Below, piece after piece: positions 1 to 6,509 of a stretch of DNA of 9,492 bases; within the stretch, counting starts at the first letter, position 1; each line of letters begins with the position of its first letter. Position numbers and translations under genes: made by a program. A model generated the notes under the pieces. That model was given only the letters and a program-made list of their open reading frames with translations, was not told where the DNA came from and made no database searches. The stretch is from Fimenecus sp051881455 (GTDB taxonomy: Bacteria; Bacillota; Clostridia; Oscillospirales; Acutalibacteraceae). The DNA lies in NCBI GenBank assembly GCA_051881455.1, contig JBJEPX010000050.1, positions 1 through 9,492 on the forward strand, given 5' to 3'.

Positions 1-2123
1 GAACTGTTGTTGTATTCCGTGCAGTAAACGCCGTCGAGCACCTCATAGTGCGCCGTCATTCTTGCGCCTCTCAAATCGGCAAGAGCGCCGTTGGCTTTTG
101 TGTAATACTTAACGATATCGTTTATGTTTTTATCATAATAATATTTTTCGTCAAGCGCTTCATCATAAACGGTGCCGTACCACTCAACACAGGGCAAACA
201 ACCGTATTCAACGGATTTGAGAAAAGCGGTTGTCGTATTGTCATATGTGTTCATACCTGCGGCGCTGTATTCCGTAATGCCGTGAAGGAGCATTTGAATA
301 AACGGAATTCCAACATAAGCATCGCTCTCATCAGCGGCATAAGGAGCCATGGGAATCCCCGAAACAACATCGGCATTTTTAACTGCGTATATATTTCCTG
401 TGTCTATCATCAGCTTTTTCGATGAGGCAAGCACAGGCAAGAGTGAAGCAATCTCTTTCTTTGAGGCTTCACGGCTGTAAAAGCTTGAAGAATAATCGGA
501 ATACAGATACGCTCCCGCGTCATTCAGCGAGTATCCGTCAAAACTCTTGTCGGCTGATGATGAAAGTATATCGTCAATGCGGCTTTCAAGGAGTTTCAGT
601 TTAATAAAGCTCTGATTGTCCGTAGCAAGTGGGAAAGCAGCGTCGGGAGCAGGAACAGCTTTAATCTTTGATGAATTTATAGCTGTGGCATTACCCGAAC
701 TCTTGTAGCTGTATGTCAAAATGTCTGTATCAATAAACAGCGATATGTTTTGGCTTCTCAGATAATCGTAAAGTGCCTTGTAATCCTGCACTTTTCCGAG
801 AGCCATTTTAAAACTGCCGCTGTCAGCCGTGCCGTTGTTTGCATTGTCATAAAGCCCGTTATATCTTAAATATGCGTTGTTAACGCCTTTTGCTTTCAAA
901 AGCTTCATAAGTGCAAGCGCCTGCTTGTAACCTGTAAGAACGCTGTATTGACCGCCGCCGTTCACATATCCGCCCTGTAAGGCAATTACCAAAGGCAGAT
1001 TTTTCGATTCGGGCTCAACGGTTTTGGTGGAAAGCATTGAATTCCTGATATAGTTTTCACGGCACGCAGTTGCCATACCCGAATATGTTGCCGATTTCCC
1101 CGAAAGGAAGCGGTAACAAAGGGTTATTTCGTTTTTATATTGATCGCCGTATGTCTTTTTAATCTTTTTTCCGCTGTCGTCAATGTGAATTCCCGTTGTT
1201 TTGAAAGAGGCTCCCACGCTGTTGAGCGTTGTGTCCGTATTTCGGCAGGCGTTTATTTCGGCGATTGTGTCGCCCTGCTCGATGATGCAAACAAAAGCGC
1301 TGTTGTCTCGTTTAATTCCGAAAGCGCCGAAAAGACATTGAGAAGCCTTGCGGGAATTACTTTCGGCAAAATCCTCACCGTAAACCGATAAGCTGACAGG
1401 CTGAAAGTCAGCGTCCTCAACGCCCGTCATAATCAGCGCTCCGCTTCCGTCAGGTACGAAAATATAATCCTCTGCACCGCTTTGCTCGTATGCGCCGAAG
1501 GTGTTGAGTAAACTGATTTTTTCAACATATACTCCGTCAGGCGCAAAAAGGTCATTCATACTGAGATTAACATAAAATGAACCGTCGCGCAGGGTGTAAA
1601 TTACCGTTGAATCCACCCTTATCTGCTTGTCAGTCAGCGTGCTGATGTCTGCACCTGCTGTCTGAGCGTCAAGAGCCATAGCGTATTTAACCGATACGCC
1701 GTTTTCGGTAAGCGTATATGAAGCGCAGGAGAAATTCACCGAGTTATCCTGCGAGTTGAGAATATATACCTCATCTCCGCCGTTTGAGAGTGTAACCTGA
1801 ACAGCCGAGCCGAAAATCTCCTTGGAAACCGAGCTTTGAGGGAGCGATGACCATACCGTGCCGCTGTTTGTGTCACGAATAGCGGGCATCATTGCCTTTT
1901 CGTCAAAAAGCAGTTCAATAAGTCCCGATTTGCAAACGGATTTCATGCTTTCGGTATTGGTTTTGTGGTATTCATCTCCCGAATATGACGGATTAACCGT
2001 GTTAAGGGCGCTAAGCTTAACTTTTTTCGTGCTTCCCCCCGAAGCGCAGGAGGAAAACAGCAGGGAAATAATGCATATAACCGAAAGAATTTTTATTGAA
2101 AATGATAACAGATTCTTTTTCAT
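1..2123 (-). CDS. DUF5696-type secreted lipoprotein, 3' end outside window
   Basis: An uninterrupted frame of 707 codons runs leftward from an ATG at 2123-2121 to the window edge, with no stop. The start follows a GGAG ribosome binding site (2133-2130) at a 6-base spacing. The N-terminus is a lipoprotein signal: MKKN, a hydrophobic stretch to about residue 23, then FSSC with the lipidated cysteine at residue 26, followed by a Gly/Ser/Lys linker. The first half looks beta-rich. The second half carries motifs I associate with DUF5696 proteins: LVIALQGGY near residue 375, DGYSLND near 528, GIPFIQMLLHG near 605-614, then YSAAGMN. The tail contains HYEVLDGVYCTEY, which in this family lies close to the end, so probably only a few dozen residues are missing. 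I infer an extracytoplasmic protein with a glycosidase-like barrel; relatives often sit near sugar ABC transporters. Function is unknown. The family call comes from recalled motifs, not a search. Confidence 0.75.
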   Translation of the reverse strand, partial: MKKNLLSFSIKILSVICIISLLFSSCASGGSTKKVKLSALNTVNPSYSGDEYHKTNTESMKSVCKSGLIELLFDEKAMMPAIRDTNSGTVWSSLPQSSVSKEIFGSAVQVTLSNGGDEVYILNSQDNSVNFSCASYTLTENGVSVKYAMALDAQTAGADISTLTDKQIRVDSTVIYTLRDGSFYVNLSMNDLFAPDGVYVEKISLLNTFGAYEQSGAEDYIFVPDGSGALIMTGVEDADFQPVSLSVYGEDFAESNSRKASQCLFGAFGIKRDNSAFVCIIEQGDTIAEINACRNTDTTLNSVGASFKTTGIHIDDSGKKIKKTYGDQYKNEITLCYRFLSGKSATYSGMATACRENYIRNSMLSTKTVEPESKNLPLVIALQGGYVNGGGQYSVLTGYKQALALMKLLKAKGVNNAYLRYNGLYDNANNGTADSGSFKMALGKVQDYKALYDYLRSQNISLFIDTDILTYSYKSSGNATAINSSKIKAVPAPDAAFPLATDNQSFIKLKLLESRIDDILSSSADKSFDGYSLNDAGAYLYSDYSSSFYSREASKKEIASLLPVLASSKKLMIDTGNIYAVKNADVVSGIPMAPYAADESDAYVGIPFIQMLLHGITEYSAAGMNTYDNTTTAFLKSVEYGCLPCVEWYGTVYDEALDEKYYYDKNINDIVKYYTKANGALADLRGARMTAHYEVLDGVYCTEYNNS

Positions 2124-2133
2124 ATAACACTCC

Positions 2134-2172
2134 AAAAAAAATACGGTAGAAATATAACTTGTATATTCTACC
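2134..2172 (-). terminator. Rho-independent terminator of the spoIIA operon
   Basis: Read leftward, GGTAGAATATA (2172-2162) pairs with TATATTTCTACC (2156-2145) around a 5-base loop. The stem has 7 + 4 pairs with one bulged base. After three bases comes a run of eight U (A run at 2134-2141 on the plus strand). It lies 28 bases beyond the sigF stop codon, so it should end spoIIAA-spoIIAB-sigF transcription. The arms are AT-rich, so strength is uncertain. Confidence 0.7.
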
Positions 2173-2193
2173 ATATTCTTATGAAAAATTCAA
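2165..2193 (-). promoter_or_regulatory. Vegetative promoter for the DUF5696 lipoprotein gene
   Basis: On the minus strand TTGAAT (2193-2188) and TAGAAT (2170-2165) are separated by exactly 17 bases. This is a good match to the housekeeping -35/-10 pair. The expected start site is around 2158-2160, about 35 bases before the lipoprotein ATG. The -10 element lies inside the left arm of the spoIIA terminator hairpin, so the start would fall in the hairpin loop. Confidence 0.55.
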
Positions 2194-2200
2194 ATTTTAA

Positions 2201-2851
2201 TTATCCCGTCAGTTTTTTTCGCATATTAGCAAGGATTGATTTTTCTCTTCGCGAAACCTGAACCTGTGAAACACCGAGTATTTCAGCCGTTTTTGCCTGA
2301 GTAAATCCGCTGTAAAAGCGAAGCTCAATGAGTCTGCGGTCTTTTTCGGGGAGAGAGCACATAACCTGCCTTACGGATATTTTGTCGTCAATGGGACCGT
2401 ATTCGTCTTTGTCGGGTATGTCAATTTGCTTTTCGCTGTCATCGTCTGATGTCAGCGAAACAACAGGCTGTGAAACACAAATAAGCTGTGCTGTTTCTTC
2501 AATGCTTATTCCCATTTTCTCCGCCAATTCCGAAACGGTGGGTTCAACGCCGTTTTCCTTTTCAAAGCTTTCTTTTTCACGCATAAGTTCCCGTGCTTGT
2601 TCTTTTAAGGAACGGCTGATTTTTACCGCCCCGCCGTCACGAAAAATGCGCCGTATTTCACCTAAAATCGAAGGCACCGCATATGTGGAAAAGGCAAACC
2701 CCAGCGTTTCGTCAAAGCCGTCGGCGGCCTTAATAAGCCCAACACAGCCTGCTGAGTATAAATCCTCATAATCAACGCCCTTGCCCAAAAAGCGTGAGGC
2801 ACAGCTTCCTGCAAGTCCCAAATTATTAAGTATAAGTTCTTCTCTCGTCAT
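2201..2851 (-). CDS. sigF: Forespore RNA polymerase sigma factor SigF (short form)
   Basis: Sigma-70 family factor of 216 residues. By position after spoIIAA-spoIIAB it is SigF (SpoIIAC), the first compartment-specific sporulation sigma factor, which directs early forespore genes after septation. Region 2 spans about residues 5-75 and includes DYEDLYSAGCVGLIKA, FSTYAVPSILGEIRR and FRDGG. Region 3 follows, starting with VKISRSLKE (77-84). Region 4 covers about 162-212 with the helix-turn-helix TQAKTAEILGVSQVQVSR. Bacillus subtilis SigF has 255 residues. Here about 30 are missing before region 2, and this is real because an in-frame TAA at 2866-2864 lies five codons upstream of the ATG. The start overlaps the spoIIAB stop as ATGA, and no Shine-Dalgarno is visible, so translation is probably coupled to spoIIAB. 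SigG is similar in sequence; the operon context decides for SigF. Confidence 0.93.
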   Translation of the reverse strand: MTREELILNNLGLAGSCASRFLGKGVDYEDLYSAGCVGLIKAADGFDETLGFAFSTYAVPSILGEIRRIFRDGGAVKISRSLKEQARELMREKESFEKENGVEPTVSELAEKMGISIEETAQLICVSQPVVSLTSDDDSEKQIDIPDKDEYGPIDDKISVRQVMCSLPEKDRRLIELRFYSGFTQAKTAEILGVSQVQVSRREKSILANMRKKLTG

Positions 2852-3279
2852 TTTGTACGGCCGTTAATTTTTTTGCAAAGCGTAACTGTTGTACCTGAAT
2901 TTACCTTTGAACGCACCGTAAGCTTGTCCGTAAAGCTTTCCATAACCGAAAAGCCCAAGCCTGCACGGTCGCCGCCCAGCGTGGTAAATAAAGGCTCGCG
3001 GGCTTTTTTTACGTCGCTTATTCCACAGCCTCTGTCCCGTACTGTTATAACGATTTTGCCGTCGTCGTGAATTTTAACGCATATGTAGATCTTCCCCACG
3101 CAGTTTTTGTAGCCGTGAACAATGCAGTTTGTAACCGCTTCGCTTACAGCCGTTTTAATGTCGTTGATTTCCTCAACGGTGGGGTCTAATTGCGCCGAAA
3201 AAGCCGCAACAACGGCTCTTGAAAAGCTTTCGTTTACCGAGCGGCTGTCCACCGTCATTTTAAATTCATTTATTACCAT
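2848..3279 (-). CDS. spoIIAB: Anti-sigma F factor / serine kinase SpoIIAB
   Basis: A 143-residue GHKL-fold protein that binds SigF and holds it inactive. It also phosphorylates SpoIIAA on serine. The N box SEAVTNCIVHG gives Glu47 and Asn51. The G1 box DRGCGI gives Asp82. The G2 box GLGFSVME is at 107-114. The N-terminal NESFSRAVVAAFSAQLDPT segment matches the partner-binding surface of Bacillus SpoIIAB (146 residues), including Arg21. REPLFTT at 94-100 is the family ATP-lid region. I chose the ATG at 3279 because AAGGAGGAG (3294-3286) sits 6 bases before it. An upstream in-frame ATG at 3303 would add eight lysine-rich residues and put the start before that site. The gene overlaps the 3' end of spoIIAA by 14 bases and the start of sigF by 4. 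Confidence 0.95.
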   Translation of the reverse strand: MVINEFKMTVDSRSVNESFSRAVVAAFSAQLDPTVEEINDIKTAVSEAVTNCIVHGYKNCVGKIYICVKIHDDGKIVITVRDRGCGISDVKKAREPLFTTLGGDRAGLGFSVMESFTDKLTVRSKVNSGTTVTLCKKINGRTK

Positions 3280-3598
3280 TTTTTTCTCCTCCTTTTTTAA
3301 CATTGGCTATTCGGTCAATTCCCGCAAGGCGCATAACCTTGTAAGCGTTGTTTGAAAGCCCCGTCACCTCTAAATCGCCGCCGAATTCGGAAATAAGCTT
3401 GTACCGCCCCATAACAAGACCGATTCCGGAGCTGTCCATAAAGGTTACCTCCGAAAAGTCAAGCACCGTGTGGCGAGGTCGGCTGTTTTCAATCCTGTCG
3501 TCCGTTTCAAGGCGTATGGGCAGCGCCGTGTGATGGTCTATTTCTCCGCTTAAACGGCAATAAAGCGTTTCGCCGTCAAAATCAATTTTTACACTCAT
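3266..3598 (-). CDS. spoIIAA: Anti-sigma F factor antagonist SpoIIAA
   Basis: A 110-residue STAS-domain protein (117 in Bacillus subtilis) that releases SigF from SpoIIAB when unphosphorylated. The regulatory site FMDSSGIGLVMGRYK is intact. Ser56 is the equivalent of the Bacillus phosphoserine 58. GEIDHHTA near residues 18-25 and the C-terminal AYKVMRLAGI helix are also typical. In Bacillus the phosphatase SpoIIE reactivates this protein; its gene is not in this window. The start at 3598 is preferred because AAGGAG (3613-3608) lies 9 bases upstream and the protein then begins MSVKIDF, as expected for the family. An in-frame ATG at 3622 would extend it by eight residues and swallow the binding site. 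It is the first gene of the three-gene operon. Confidence 0.95.
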   Translation of the reverse strand: MSVKIDFDGETLYCRLSGEIDHHTALPIRLETDDRIENSRPRHTVLDFSEVTFMDSSGIGLVMGRYKLISEFGGDLEVTGLSNNAYKVMRLAGIDRIANVKKGGEKNGNK

Positions 3599-3632
3599 TT
3601 TTGAACACTCCTTTTCCATCATTTTATACCGT

Positions 3633-3661
3633 GAATTACGAAAAAAATGTCACAATCCGTT
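3633..3661 (-). promoter_or_regulatory. Weak sigma-H-like promoter candidate for spoIIA
   Basis: In Bacillus the spoIIA operon is read by sigma-H with help from Spo0A. On the minus strand AACGGATTG (3661-3653) resembles the sigma-H -35 (RNAGGAWWW). After 12 bases comes TCGTAATTC, which keeps AAT of the GAAT -10 core. The predicted start would be about 25-30 bases before spoIIAA. Neither element is a good match and no convincing Spo0A box is present, so this is only a candidate. Confidence 0.22.
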
Positions 3662-3677
3662 GAGAGAAAAATATAAT
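3649..3677 (+). promoter_or_regulatory. Probable promoter for feoAB
   Basis: TATAAT at 3672-3677 is a perfect -10. GTCACA at 3649-3654, 17 bases upstream, matches four of six -35 positions. The start would fall near 3684, about 23 bases before the feoA ATG, leaving room for the AAAGAAGG ribosome binding site at 3693-3700. I see no clear Fur or DtxR-type palindrome overlapping it. It shares the intergenic space with the divergent spoIIA operon. Confidence 0.5.
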
Positions 3678-3706
3678 ATAACAGGGGCAGTGAAAGAAGG
3701 GTAAAA

Positions 3707-3934
3707 ATGCGTGAAAAAACACTTAACAGCTTAAATATCGGTGAAAGCGGTTTTGTAACGGGGCTGAATACAACGGGAAGTCTGCGCCGCCGATTCCGCG
3801 ATTTAGGCATAATTAACGGCACACAAATAAAATGTACGGGACAAAGTACCCACAAAGATATAGCTTCATATCTTATTAAGGGCGCGGTAATTGCGTTGCG
3901 GCAGGAGGATGCAGACACTGTGCTGATAATATAG
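3707..3934 (+). CDS. feoA: Ferrous iron transport protein FeoA
   Basis: A 75-residue cytoplasmic protein with an SH3-like FeoA domain that works with FeoB in Fe(II) uptake. The family pattern is clear: LNIGESGFV, then LRRRFRDLGIINGT near residues 26-39, IKGAVIALRQEDAD near 57-70, and a short hydrophobic end. The length is normal for a stand-alone FeoA. The ATG is preceded by AAAGAAGG with a 6-base spacing. It lies 23 bases upstream of feoB on the same strand, so the two are almost certainly one transcript. No FeoC-like gene follows. Confidence 0.95.
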   Translation: MREKTLNSLNIGESGFVTGLNTTGSLRRRFRDLGIINGTQIKCTGQSTHKDIASYLIKGAVIALRQEDADTVLII

Positions 3935-3957
3935 AAAAGGTACAGGGGGAATATGCC

Positions 3958-6045
3958 TTGACAAAGAGAAATTCAAAGCTGTCAAACACATACCGTGTTG
4001 TTCTTGCGGGAAACCCCAATGTGGGTAAAAGCACGGTTTTTAACTGCCTTACGGGAATGCATCAGCATACGGGAAATTGGGCGGGCAAAACCGTTGAAAA
4101 TGCCGGCGGGCGGTACAGCTTTCAAAACAACGATTTCATTTTGATTGATTTGCCGGGGACATATTCCCTGTTTTCCCGTTCCTATGAGGAACAGTGCGCG
4201 GAGGAGCAGCTTTCCTTCGGTGACTGTGACGCCACGGTGGTTGTTGCAGACGCCAATTGCCTTGAACGAAACTTAAACCTTGTCCTGCAAATACTGAAAA
4301 TTACCGATAATGTTGTGCTTGCAGTCAATTTGATGGACGAAGCGGAGAAAAACGGAGTGGTGATTGATTTCCCCAAGCTGTCAGAGCTTCTGAAAATACC
4401 CGTCGTTCCTATGAGCGCAGGCAGAAAAAGGGGACTTACAGAGCTTAAACGGGAAATATTGAAAATCTGCGAAAACCCCTTACAAAATGTTCACGAAAGT
4501 GATGATAACGGCAGAGCCGATAAGCAAATCCGCACTCTTTCGGAATATATCGGGAAAAATGCAGGTGAAAACAATAAAAACGATTACTACGCCATGCGCT
4601 TGCTTTATGATATTTCATATTCCGAAAAGCTTTTTACATATATCAAAATGGAAAGCTCCCATGAAATACTGTCGCTTGCAAAAACATTGAGCGACGAAAT
4701 CTCTTTGGAATTCGGCTCAAAGGAAAGCTTTTGCGACTATCTTACCGATACCGTTGCCCAAAGAGCAAAGAAAATCGCAGATGACTGCGTAAGTATGGGG
4801 GAAAGCAAGTATAAAAAAAGGCTTGAAAAACTGGATAAAATATTTATGGGAAAATATACAGGCACCGTTACAATGCTTTGCCTGTTGCTTTTCATACTGT
4901 GGATAACCGTTTACGGCGCGAATTACCCGTCACAGATTATCTCATCATTCCTTTTAGGCATAGAAGACAATATTGCAAACGCTTTTTTGAAAATAGGCGT
5001 TTCCGAGTGGCTTACCGATATGCTTGTCCACGGCGGATATAAGGTTCTGGCGTGGGTAGTGTCCGTAATGCTGCCTCCCATGGCGATATTTTTCCCTCTG
5101 TTCACGCTTTTGGAGGATTTCGGATACCTGCCCAGAGTTGCGTTTAACCTTGATTACTATTTTAAAAAAGCAAACACCTGCGGCAAGCAGGCGCTTACAA
5201 TGTGTATGGGCTTCGGCTGTAATGCGGTGGGCGTTACAGGGTGCAGAATAATTGATTCGCCAAGAGAGCGGATAATCGCCATACTCACAAATAACTTTGT
5301 TCCCTGCAACGGAAGATTTCCCACGCTTATTGCCGTAATAACAATGTTTTTCATTGCAGGCGCAACGGGCTTTGCAGGCAGTCTTATGTCGGCGGCTCTG
5401 CTTTGTGCGGTAATTTTATTCGGCATTGCCGCAACACTTGCAGTGTCAAAAATATTAAGTGTTACTCTTTTAAAAGGCGTTCCCTCGTCTTTTACTCTTG
5501 AGCTGCCGCCCTACCGTAAACCGCAGATAGGTAAAACCATTATCCGTTCCGTGTTCGACCGCACATTGTTTGTATTGGGCAGAGCTGTGAGCGTTGCGGC
5601 TCCTGCGGGAATAGTAATATGGATTTTGGCAAATGTAACAGCAGGGGATAAAACCTTGCTTATGCACTGTACCGAAGCTATGGAACCTCTGGGAAGGCTT
5701 ATGGGTATGGACGGTGTAATTCTCACAGCCTTTGTTCTTGGATTTCCCGCCAACGAAATCGTAATTCCCATAATGCTTATGGCATATATGCAAAACAGTA
5801 CGCTCTGTGACTATTCCTCACTTTTTGAACTTCGTGAACTGCTCGTTTCAAACGGCTGGGATATAACAACAGCTCTTTGCGTAATGGTGTTCTCCCTTAT
5901 GCATTGGCCCTGCTCAACAACGCTCCTTACAGTGCACAAAGAAACAAAAAGCATTAAATGGACCGCGCTCGCTTTTTTGATACCAACCTTATGCGGAACT
6001 GCTGCGTGTATCATAATCAATGCAATATCCCGCCTTTTTACATAA
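3958..6045 (+). CDS. feoB: Ferrous iron transporter FeoB (GTPase plus membrane permease)
   Basis: A 695-residue inner membrane Fe(II) importer with a cytoplasmic G domain. G1 is GNPNVGKST (18-26), G2 lies in TGNWAGKTVE (38-47), G3 is DLPG (64-67), G4 is NLMD (124-127), and G5 is near SAGRKRG (153-159). A helical linker reaches to about residue 295. The permease part follows, with LLEDFGYLPRVAF (384-396), the first gate GFGCN (418-422), RIIDSPRERIIAIL (430-443) and PCNGRFP (449-455). A second half contains GFPANEIVIP (595-604) and HWPCSTT (649-655). The cysteine-containing gate motifs are of the form I associate with clostridial FeoB rather than the E. coli version. Translation starts at TTG 3958, with CAGGGGGA seven bases upstream. 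The only nearby ATG (3953) is out of frame and stops after two codons, and the next in-frame ATG lies beyond G1. No terminator is seen after the stop. Confidence 0.95.
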   Translation: MTKRNSKLSNTYRVVLAGNPNVGKSTVFNCLTGMHQHTGNWAGKTVENAGGRYSFQNNDFILIDLPGTYSLFSRSYEEQCAEEQLSFGDCDATVVVADANCLERNLNLVLQILKITDNVVLAVNLMDEAEKNGVVIDFPKLSELLKIPVVPMSAGRKRGLTELKREILKICENPLQNVHESDDNGRADKQIRTLSEYIGKNAGENNKNDYYAMRLLYDISYSEKLFTYIKMESSHEILSLAKTLSDEISLEFGSKESFCDYLTDTVAQRAKKIADDCVSMGESKYKKRLEKLDKIFMGKYTGTVTMLCLLLFILWITVYGANYPSQIISSFLLGIEDNIANAFLKIGVSEWLTDMLVHGGYKVLAWVVSVMLPPMAIFFPLFTLLEDFGYLPRVAFNLDYYFKKANTCGKQALTMCMGFGCNAVGVTGCRIIDSPRERIIAILTNNFVPCNGRFPTLIAVITMFFIAGATGFAGSLMSAALLCAVILFGIAATLAVSKILSVTLLKGVPSSFTLELPPYRKPQIGKTIIRSVFDRTLFVLGRAVSVAAPAGIVIWILANVTAGDKTLLMHCTEAMEPLGRLMGMDGVILTAFVLGFPANEIVIPIMLMAYMQNSTLCDYSSLFELRELLVSNGWDITTALCVMVFSLMHWPCSTTLLTVHKETKSIKWTALAFLIPTLCGTAACIIINAISRLFT

Positions 6046-6070
6046 AAACAAATATTTTGCCGATTTACTC

Positions 6071-6099
6071 TTGACTTTTCGAGCCTTGTCTGTTAAAAT
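6071..6099 (+). promoter_or_regulatory. Strong promoter of the rplU-prp-rpmA operon
   Basis: TTGACT (6071-6076) and TAAAAT (6094-6099) are separated by 17 bases, close to the housekeeping consensus. This places the transcript start near 6106 and gives an untranslated leader of about 92 bases before rplU. It begins about 25 bases after the feoB stop. Confidence 0.8.
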
Positions 6100-6105
6100 A
6101 TTCAA

Positions 6106-6197
6106 GCCGCATATTAGGGGGCAGTATGTCTATTTATACTGAAAGCGGATTTTTCCCGCCCTCAATAGCGAGTCTATATTTAAGGTAGGTTATGTAA
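6106..6197 (+). promoter_or_regulatory. Structured 5' leader, probable ribosomal protein L21 leader
   Basis: The RNA between the rplU promoter and start codon can form a closing stem CCGC (6107-6110) with GCGG (6145-6148). Inside it is a perfect 6-base hairpin, CAGTAT (6122-6127) with ATACTG (6136-6141). The G-run in the internal loop (GGGC 6119-6122) can pair with GCCC (6158-6161) downstream, which would make a pseudoknot. In low-GC Gram-positives an L21 leader element occupies this position and is thought to let L21 control its own operon. The identification rests on position and pairing, not on a covariance-model hit. The rplU ribosome binding site AAGGTAGG is at 6182-6189. Confidence 0.55.
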
Positions 6198-6509
6198 ATG
6201 TACGCAATTATTGTTACCGGCGGCAAGCAGTACAAGGTCACAAACGGCGACGTTGTATTTGTTGAAAAGCTTGACGCTGAGGAGAACGCTGAGATTACCT
6301 TTGATAAGGTTCTCGCAGTCGGTTCGGATGACGGTATCACAACAGGCGCACCGTATGTTGAGGGTGCAAAGGTTACTGCCAAGGTCATCAAAAACGGCAA
6401 GGGTAAAAAGGTTACTGTTTTCACCTATAAGCCCAAGAAGAACGAAAAGCGCAAGAAAGGTCATCGTCAGCCCTATACAAAGGTTGAGATTACCGATATT
6501 CACGCATAA
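6198..6509 (+). CDS. rplU: 50S ribosomal protein L21
   Basis: A 103-residue large-subunit protein that binds 23S rRNA. It begins MYAIIVTGGKQYKV, the L21 signature, and ends in the basic segment KPKKNEKRKKGHRQPYTKVEI, typical of the RNA-binding tail. Length is exactly that of the family. The ATG follows AAGGTAGG at an 8-base spacing. Its TAA stop overlaps the start of prp by one base (TAATG). It is first in the rplU-prp-rpmA operon and is probably feedback controlled through the leader. Confidence 0.98.
   Translation: MYAIIVTGGKQYKVTNGDVVFVEKLDAEENAEITFDKVLAVGSDDGITTGAPYVEGAKVTAKVIKNGKGKKVTVFTYKPKKNEKRKKGHRQPYTKVEITDIHA

Noticed and set aside
48..604. Two plus-strand open frames (48-425 and 422-604) in the left region.
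   Set aside because: They lie opposite the long, well-supported lipoprotein frame, have no ribosome binding site, and their translations show no recognisable domain.
2328..2771. A 147-codon plus-strand frame opposite sigF.
   Set aside because: It mirrors conserved sigma factor codons in antisense and is serine-rich without domain features; no start signal is present.
3648..3654. TGTCACA as a Spo0A box upstream of spoIIA.
   Set aside because: Only five of seven bases match TGTCGAA, and one such match in an AT-rich region is expected by chance.
5470..5793. Two overlapping minus-strand frames within feoB.
   Set aside because: FeoB is intact across this stretch with all permease motifs, and the antisense translations match nothing I recognise.
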